From NCBI GenBank assembly GCA_045598965.1, contig JAZRVH010000003.1:1-24886 (forward strand): a DNA stretch of 24,886 bases. Reading direction: 5' to 3'. Below are positions 21,410 through 24,886 of the stretch, in pieces; the first letter of the stretch is position 1, and the number at the start of each line of letters is the position of its first letter. The translations under genes were made by a program, and so were the position numbers. Source of the stretch: RGIG426 sp045598965 (GTDB taxonomy: Bacteria; Bacillota; Clostridia; Oscillospirales; Acutalibacteraceae). The notes beneath the pieces were generated by a model. It made no database searches, had not been told where the DNA came from, and saw only the letters and a program-made list of their open reading frames with translations.

Positions 21410-22301
21410 GGTCTTTTTTCTTTTCCTTTGACAAAACAAGCACGCCGCCCGCCACAAGCAACACGCCAAGCGTCGCCAATACCGGAATCGGCCACTTCAA
21501 CTGGCCGGTATAAATCAACGAGTCGGTGTTGGTGATAATAAACGTATCGCCGACACGGCGGCAAGTGGGATAATATCCCTTTTTCACATTCAGCTCCTCA
21601 GCGGTGATAATATCGCTGTCCACCACCGGCGGCATCAGCATCTGCCAATCGTTTTCCGCCGACAAAATCACCGTGCCGACAATCGTGTCACCCTCTTTCA
21701 AGGCAATTTCCACGCTGTCCGGGCGGTTTTTCGCATCGTCGTTCCACACTTTTTTCATGGTGAACGACACCATCCGCTCCACTTTCGGTTTCGGGTTGGC
21801 ATTCACATCATACACCCATTTGCCGTCCTTATAATCGGGAGTACAGCAGAGAACCGGCACCGTCAGCGAGTAATCCTCCTCGCCGGCGGTTTGAATGGCA
21901 AGATAGGTGCCGAGCTCCAAATTATCAAACGTCAATTCGCCGTTTTTGTCGGTCACCGCTTTGGCAACCGGACTGTAATACAAATCGTTGTCCACGATAT
22001 AATCCGCAAGCAGGGTGGAGTCAACCTCGTGCTTAAGCTCGCCCACCGGCTTGCCGTAACCCTCATACTCCGGCAGATACTCGAACGTAAACACGCCGCC
22101 CTTTTGCACCGCCGTCGCAATCAAATACAACGAGAACGGGGCATTCGGCACAACGCCGTCGTTGGATTTAAGCGTCAGCGAGATAGAACCCTTGCGGTTC
22201 GAATCCGCCGCCTCGGCACAAACCGACAGCGTCAGCATCGCACAAAGCAACATAACCAATCCCACGCAGAGGATTTTTTTCAAAATTCTATTGTTTTTCA
22301 T
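21402..22301 (-). CDS. Accessory (basal or tip) pilin with Cna-B-like domain and nonstandard LIYTG sorting signal
   Basis: The 299-residue secreted protein has a signal peptide (1-31, ...VCAEA) and an N-terminal beta domain with the GELTFDNLELGTYLAIQ pattern of SpaA-like pilins. A VNANPKPKVE hinge (about 166-175) and a Cna-B-like domain (about 178-258; KKVWNDDAKNRPDSVEIAL, ending FIITNT) follow. The C-terminal wall-sorting region is LIYTG (262-266), a hydrophobic span and a basic tail SKEKKK. Ile replaces the usual Pro of LPXTG, followed by QLKWPIPVLATLG as in many clostridial pilins. The ATG at 22301 has a GGGGGA site upstream; an in-frame extension into the sortase gene is unlikely. It is 25 bases downstream of the class C sortase. 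Confidence 0.88.
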   Translation of the reverse strand: MKNNRILKKILCVGLVMLLCAMLTLSVCAEAADSNRKGSISLTLKSNDGVVPNAPFSLYLIATAVQKGGVFTFEYLPEYEGYGKPVGELKHEVDSTLLADYIVDNDLYYSPVAKAVTDKNGELTFDNLELGTYLAIQTAGEEDYSLTVPVLCCTPDYKDGKWVYDVNANPKPKVERMVSFTMKKVWNDDAKNRPDSVEIALKEGDTIVGTVILSAENDWQMLMPPVVDSDIITAEELNVKKGYYPTCRRVGDTFIITNTDSLIYTGQLKWPIPVLATLGVLLVAGGVLVLSKEKKKDHA

Positions 22302-22326
22302 CAAAAAATCCCCCTTTCTGTGAGAT

Positions 22327-23214
22327 TTATTCTTCTCTAAATTCCGCCGTTTCATCCGGCGTCATATCGTCACGAAGCTCCGCAAACACTTTGGCACTTG
22401 TGCGGTCACGGTTGGATTTTGCAAACACCAGCACGAGCAACAACACAAGAATCGGTGCCGCCACAATCGGGGCGACCACCATAGGCTCAATCTGGATAGC
22501 GTCCGACGTGATGCGAACCGTGTTTACATATTCATTGGGCACACGATGCCCACGCACAAGCAATCGATGGGTGTTGATACCGTACGGCGTACAAGTAACG
22601 AGGGTGCAATAATCCTCGCCGGCCGTCAATTTCAATTCGTCCACCTCAAAGGGCAACACAATGCGGATTTGGTCAACCTCATAGGTCGCCATTTCGTCCA
22701 ACACACGAAGAACGAACGTATCCCCCACTACAAGCTTATCCAAATCGGTAAACAACCGAGCAGACGGCAAGCCCCGGTGACCGGACAACACACAATGGGT
22801 GCTTTCACCGCCGATGGGGAACGACGAACCGGCTATATGACCAATCGCAATCGCAAGCACCGAATCTTTGGTACCGTGATAAATGGGATATTCCACCTTG
22901 ATTTCGGGAATTTCAATCGTGCCCATAATGCCGGTGCCGGAAACATCCAAAATCTTGTTGTATTCTGCCATTTCCGCATCGGTCATTTTCAGCATCGTTC
23001 CACGAGCTTTTAACCGGTCGTTAAATTCCTTTGCCTCGTTAAGCAGACGGTCGTATTCTTCCTGGTCCATCGTCTCGACGATGTGGTCGTAGTCTGCCAC
23101 CGCACGAGATTGAGTAAACGAGTTCCACCAGTTACTGAACGTCGGATACAAGAGCAAGGACAGCCCTGCCACGAAAAAGACGCAAAGTAAAATTGTACTG
23201 AAATGCTTTTTCAT
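22327..23214 (-). CDS. Class C (pilin-polymerising) sortase
   Basis: The 295-residue sortase has an N-terminal membrane segment (5-23) and a C-terminal one (about 245-265), the topology of pilus-specific class C enzymes. Catalytic His146 is in CVLSGHRGL, Cys208 in TLVTCTPYGINTHR and Arg217 follows. IEIPEIKVEYPIYHGT (100-115) is the usual substrate-cleft start. I see no clear DPF/DPW lid motif N-terminal to it. The enzyme should link backbone pilins through a Lys to the Thr of their LPXTG. An AAGGAG site eight bases before the ATG lies directly beside a strong hairpin. The gene follows the backbone pilin by 153 bases and precedes the accessory pilin. Confidence 0.94.
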   Translation of the reverse strand: MKKHFSTILLCVFFVAGLSLLLYPTFSNWWNSFTQSRAVADYDHIVETMDQEEYDRLLNEAKEFNDRLKARGTMLKMTDAEMAEYNKILDVSGTGIMGTIEIPEIKVEYPIYHGTKDSVLAIAIGHIAGSSFPIGGESTHCVLSGHRGLPSARLFTDLDKLVVGDTFVLRVLDEMATYEVDQIRIVLPFEVDELKLTAGEDYCTLVTCTPYGINTHRLLVRGHRVPNEYVNTVRITSDAIQIEPMVVAPIVAAPILVLLLVLVFAKSNRDRTSAKVFAELRDDMTPDETAEFREE

Positions 23215-23230
23215 ACAGGGTTCTCCTTAC

Positions 23231-23267
23231 CCCTGCGGGCCGAGTCGGAGCAACCCGACCCGCAGGG
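23231..23267 (-). promoter_or_regulatory. GC-rich intercistronic hairpin before the sortase ribosome site
   Basis: CCCTGCGGG-C-CG (23231-23242) pairs with CG-A-CCCGCAGGG (23256-23267), one mismatch, immediately upstream of the sortase AAGGAG site. No T run follows, so it is more likely a processing/stability or translation-control element than a terminator. Confidence 0.6.
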
Positions 23268-23289
23268 AGTATGTATTACCTAAAAGGTT

Positions 23290-23345
23290 TTCCGCATAGG
23301 CACAAGCCTATGGAAGTTTGCTTTTCAAATCAAACGTTTGAAAAG
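23290..23345 (-). promoter_or_regulatory. Two further hairpins downstream of the pilin stop
   Basis: CATAGGC-4-GCCTATG (23295-23301, 23306-23312) and CTTTTCAAA-7-TTTGAAAAG (23321-23329, 23337-23345) lie between the pilin stop and the GC-rich hairpin. The first is followed on the minus strand by AACCTTTTAGG, a poor T tract. Partial termination is possible. Confidence 0.45.
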
Positions 23346-23367
23346 TCATTACGCAAAGGATTTGAAA

Positions 23368-24795
23368 TTATTTCGCCGCCATGCGTTTTTTGGAAACCAG
23401 CAGGACGCCGGCACCCACGACGAGGATCGCACCGATCACATAGAGGATGGTGGTGCCCATGCCGCCGGTGGACGGGAGGACAGTACCTTGTTTGTTCTCG
23501 ATGGCAGTACCGCCGTTGGCCGGATCATATTCATCACCAGTAGAAATGGTGTCGAATCCGGTGTTCTCAGTCTGGGCCAACTCGGCACGACCGTCAATGG
23601 AGGTGTAACCGTCCGGAGTGGTGATCTCATCCGCATAATAGTCGAGGTCAGCATCCAAACCAACGATTTTCGCAGTGCCAACCGGGATGGCGGTCACAGG
23701 AGTCTCATCGCCGATGGCCGGACGATACGCACCGAGAGTAGCGTCATAGAACAAATCCAGGCCTTCATCGGTATCTGCGGTGAGGAAAATCAAGAATTCA
23801 GCACCAGTGATAACGAGACCGTCTTCGTCAACTTTCGCAAAGTCAAGAGCGAAGGTGTTAACGGTCGCTTCGGAAGCGGTGCTGGTGTTGTTATTACCCC
23901 AAGAAACGGTCGCACTGTTGTCGTTCTCGGTAACAGCCGCAGCATTGACCAAAGCGGAATAGGTCACGACGATATCGCCTGCCGGCTCGCCGACAATAGC
24001 AAGCGTAAAGCCGGTGGTGGTTTCGGTAACAGTGTAGTCCGTGGTCGCAGTCAAAGCGTCCCCATCATCGGTAACAGCAAAGGAAGTATAGTCGATGGTC
24101 AAACCGGCATCGCAGGTATCGGTGATTTCCACATCTTTCAAACCGGCAACATCACCCAAGGTGATGGTGAAATACACGGTGTCGCCCATTTTGGCGTTCG
24201 CAGTAGCATCACCGGTGCCAGTCGCAGTATCCGCAACCACTTTTTCGATGGTGGGCGTGTTGTCGTTCTTATCATCAATCGTAACAGACGCCATGGTGTT
24301 GTCGATCATGCAAAGAGTACCGACGGTGGAGTCAACGAGATACCAGCCTTCTTCCAGACCGGAGAAGGTAACAGTACCACTGGAAGTAGTATCCGTAGCG
24401 GTCGGGGCAATATTATTCTCTTCAGCATATGCGAGAGCCGCTTGTGCAAAATCCGCATCGACAGTAGCAGTGCCCTGGGTCACATAGGTGACACCTTTGG
24501 ACGTGTTCTCCTCGAGCTCAAAACCTTGAGCCTCGAGGAAGTCCGCCCAGTCTTCATCATTCAAGATGTAGGTGGCGGTGCCGTCAGCGGCACCCTCGGA
24601 AGTTTCGGGAGTGTAGGATTCGATTTTCAGAATCTCATAGATGTTGTAGGTTTCTTCGCCGGTAGAGGCGGTCGGGACATTAACAGTAATGGAACCGCTG
24701 CCATCAGGAGTAACGGCAAACGCGGTAACGGACATCATGGAAACGACCATGACGAGGGCCAGCAACAAGCCGGCGAGTTTCAATGTTTTTTTCAT
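23368..24795 (-). CDS. Backbone (major) pilin with LPSTG sorting signal
   Basis: The 475-residue Gram-positive pilin has a signal peptide (1-28, ...TAFA). Its N-terminal domain has the pattern TVTFSGLEEGWYLVDST, and the middle isopeptide-forming fimbrial domain (about 180-290; IEKVVADTATGTGD, AKMGDTVYFTITL) contains a candidate pilin-type Lys at 185. The C-terminal Cna-B-type domain (about 313-430) starts with FALDFAKVDEDG (candidate isopeptide Lys 321) and has an E-box-like YYADEITTPDGY (386-397, Glu 390). LPSTG (440-444), a hydrophobic span and SKKRMAAK end the protein. The ATG at 24795 has an AAGGA site ten bases upstream. The protein is strongly acidic and Thr-rich. It heads the pilus operon and should be the polymer subunit of the class C sortase. 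Confidence 0.93.
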   Translation of the reverse strand: MKKTLKLAGLLLALVMVVSMMSVTAFAVTPDGSGSITVNVPTASTGEETYNIYEILKIESYTPETSEGAADGTATYILNDEDWADFLEAQGFELEENTSKGVTYVTQGTATVDADFAQAALAYAEENNIAPTATDTTSSGTVTFSGLEEGWYLVDSTVGTLCMIDNTMASVTIDDKNDNTPTIEKVVADTATGTGDATANAKMGDTVYFTITLGDVAGLKDVEITDTCDAGLTIDYTSFAVTDDGDALTATTDYTVTETTTGFTLAIVGEPAGDIVVTYSALVNAAAVTENDNSATVSWGNNNTSTASEATVNTFALDFAKVDEDGLVITGAEFLIFLTADTDEGLDLFYDATLGAYRPAIGDETPVTAIPVGTAKIVGLDADLDYYADEITTPDGYTSIDGRAELAQTENTGFDTISTGDEYDPANGGTAIENKQGTVLPSTGGMGTTILYVIGAILVVGAGVLLVSKKRMAAK

Positions 24796-24826
24796 AATCT
24801 TGTTTTCCTTTCTCAATATAGATTTA

Positions 24827-24886
24827 TTAAAAATGAACGGAGAAAAGTGGTTGCTCCATTTTTAACAAGATTTGCGGTCAATGACC
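24827..24886 (-). promoter_or_regulatory. Leader stem-loop upstream of the pilin gene
   Basis: TTAAAAATG (24827-24835) pairs with CATTTTTAA (24857-24865), with an inner GGAG/CTC pairing. A further inverted repeat GGTCA-A-TGACC (24876-24886) is cut by the window edge. I do not see a convincing -35/-10 pair, so the promoter probably lies beyond the window. Confidence 0.4.

Overview
The window looks like chromosomal DNA of a Gram-positive, fermentative gut-type Clostridia (Oscillospiraceae/Ruminococcaceae-like; this placement is inference). The evidence is sigma-A type promoters with consensus spacing, strong AAGGAGG-type ribosome sites, sortase-assembled pili, dockerin-like Ca-binding repeats of the NMKDVL...RK type, ATP-dependent PEP carboxykinase and a DMT-type permease. 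Almost every gene lies on the minus strand; only the permease (18232-19188) and a tRNA remnant lie on the plus strand.

Layout. 1-400: gene-free. It holds the 3' half of a tRNA-Trp gene (97-141) without its 5' half, which is what the displaced end of a tRNA-targeted integrative element looks like. The tRNA terminator, a partial copy of the tRNA 3' end, a multi-branched inverted-repeat element and a perfect 18-bp-arm palindrome follow. 484-4050: a small surface protein with a Thr/Lys linker and a putative zinc-binding tail, pckA, and a WYL-family regulator with two dyads just upstream. 4218-5474: a charged protein I do not recognise. 5549-8101: malic enzyme and fumarase C, a two-gene fumarate-malate-pyruvate module. 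8162-13822: a compact surface-polysaccharide operon (priming polyprenyl-phosphate sugar transferase, GT8, GT32, Wzx flippase, UDP-GlcNAc 2-epimerase) with one strong promoter and no visible polymerase or chain-length regulator. 13953-15458: guaB with its own near-perfect promoter. 15654-18056: a large secreted protein with an N-terminal dockerin pair followed by about 18 YD-type repeats of 26 or 28 residues. 18232-19188: the divergent permease. 19237-20667: a second secreted dockerin protein. 20771-24795: a pilus operon (LPSTG backbone pilin, class C sortase, accessory pilin with an unusual LIYTG-type signal, second sortase).

Taken together, the right two thirds of the window is largely devoted to the cell surface: polysaccharide, pilus and two dockerin-like secreted proteins. 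The left third holds C4 metabolism (pckA, fumC, malic enzyme) and the scar of an integrated element that should lie to the left of the window. The most distinctive items are the tRNA-Trp att scar, the N-terminal-dockerin/YD-repeat protein, and the pilus operon with its nonstandard sorting signal and hairpin-rich pilin/sortase junction. None of these was tested by database search.
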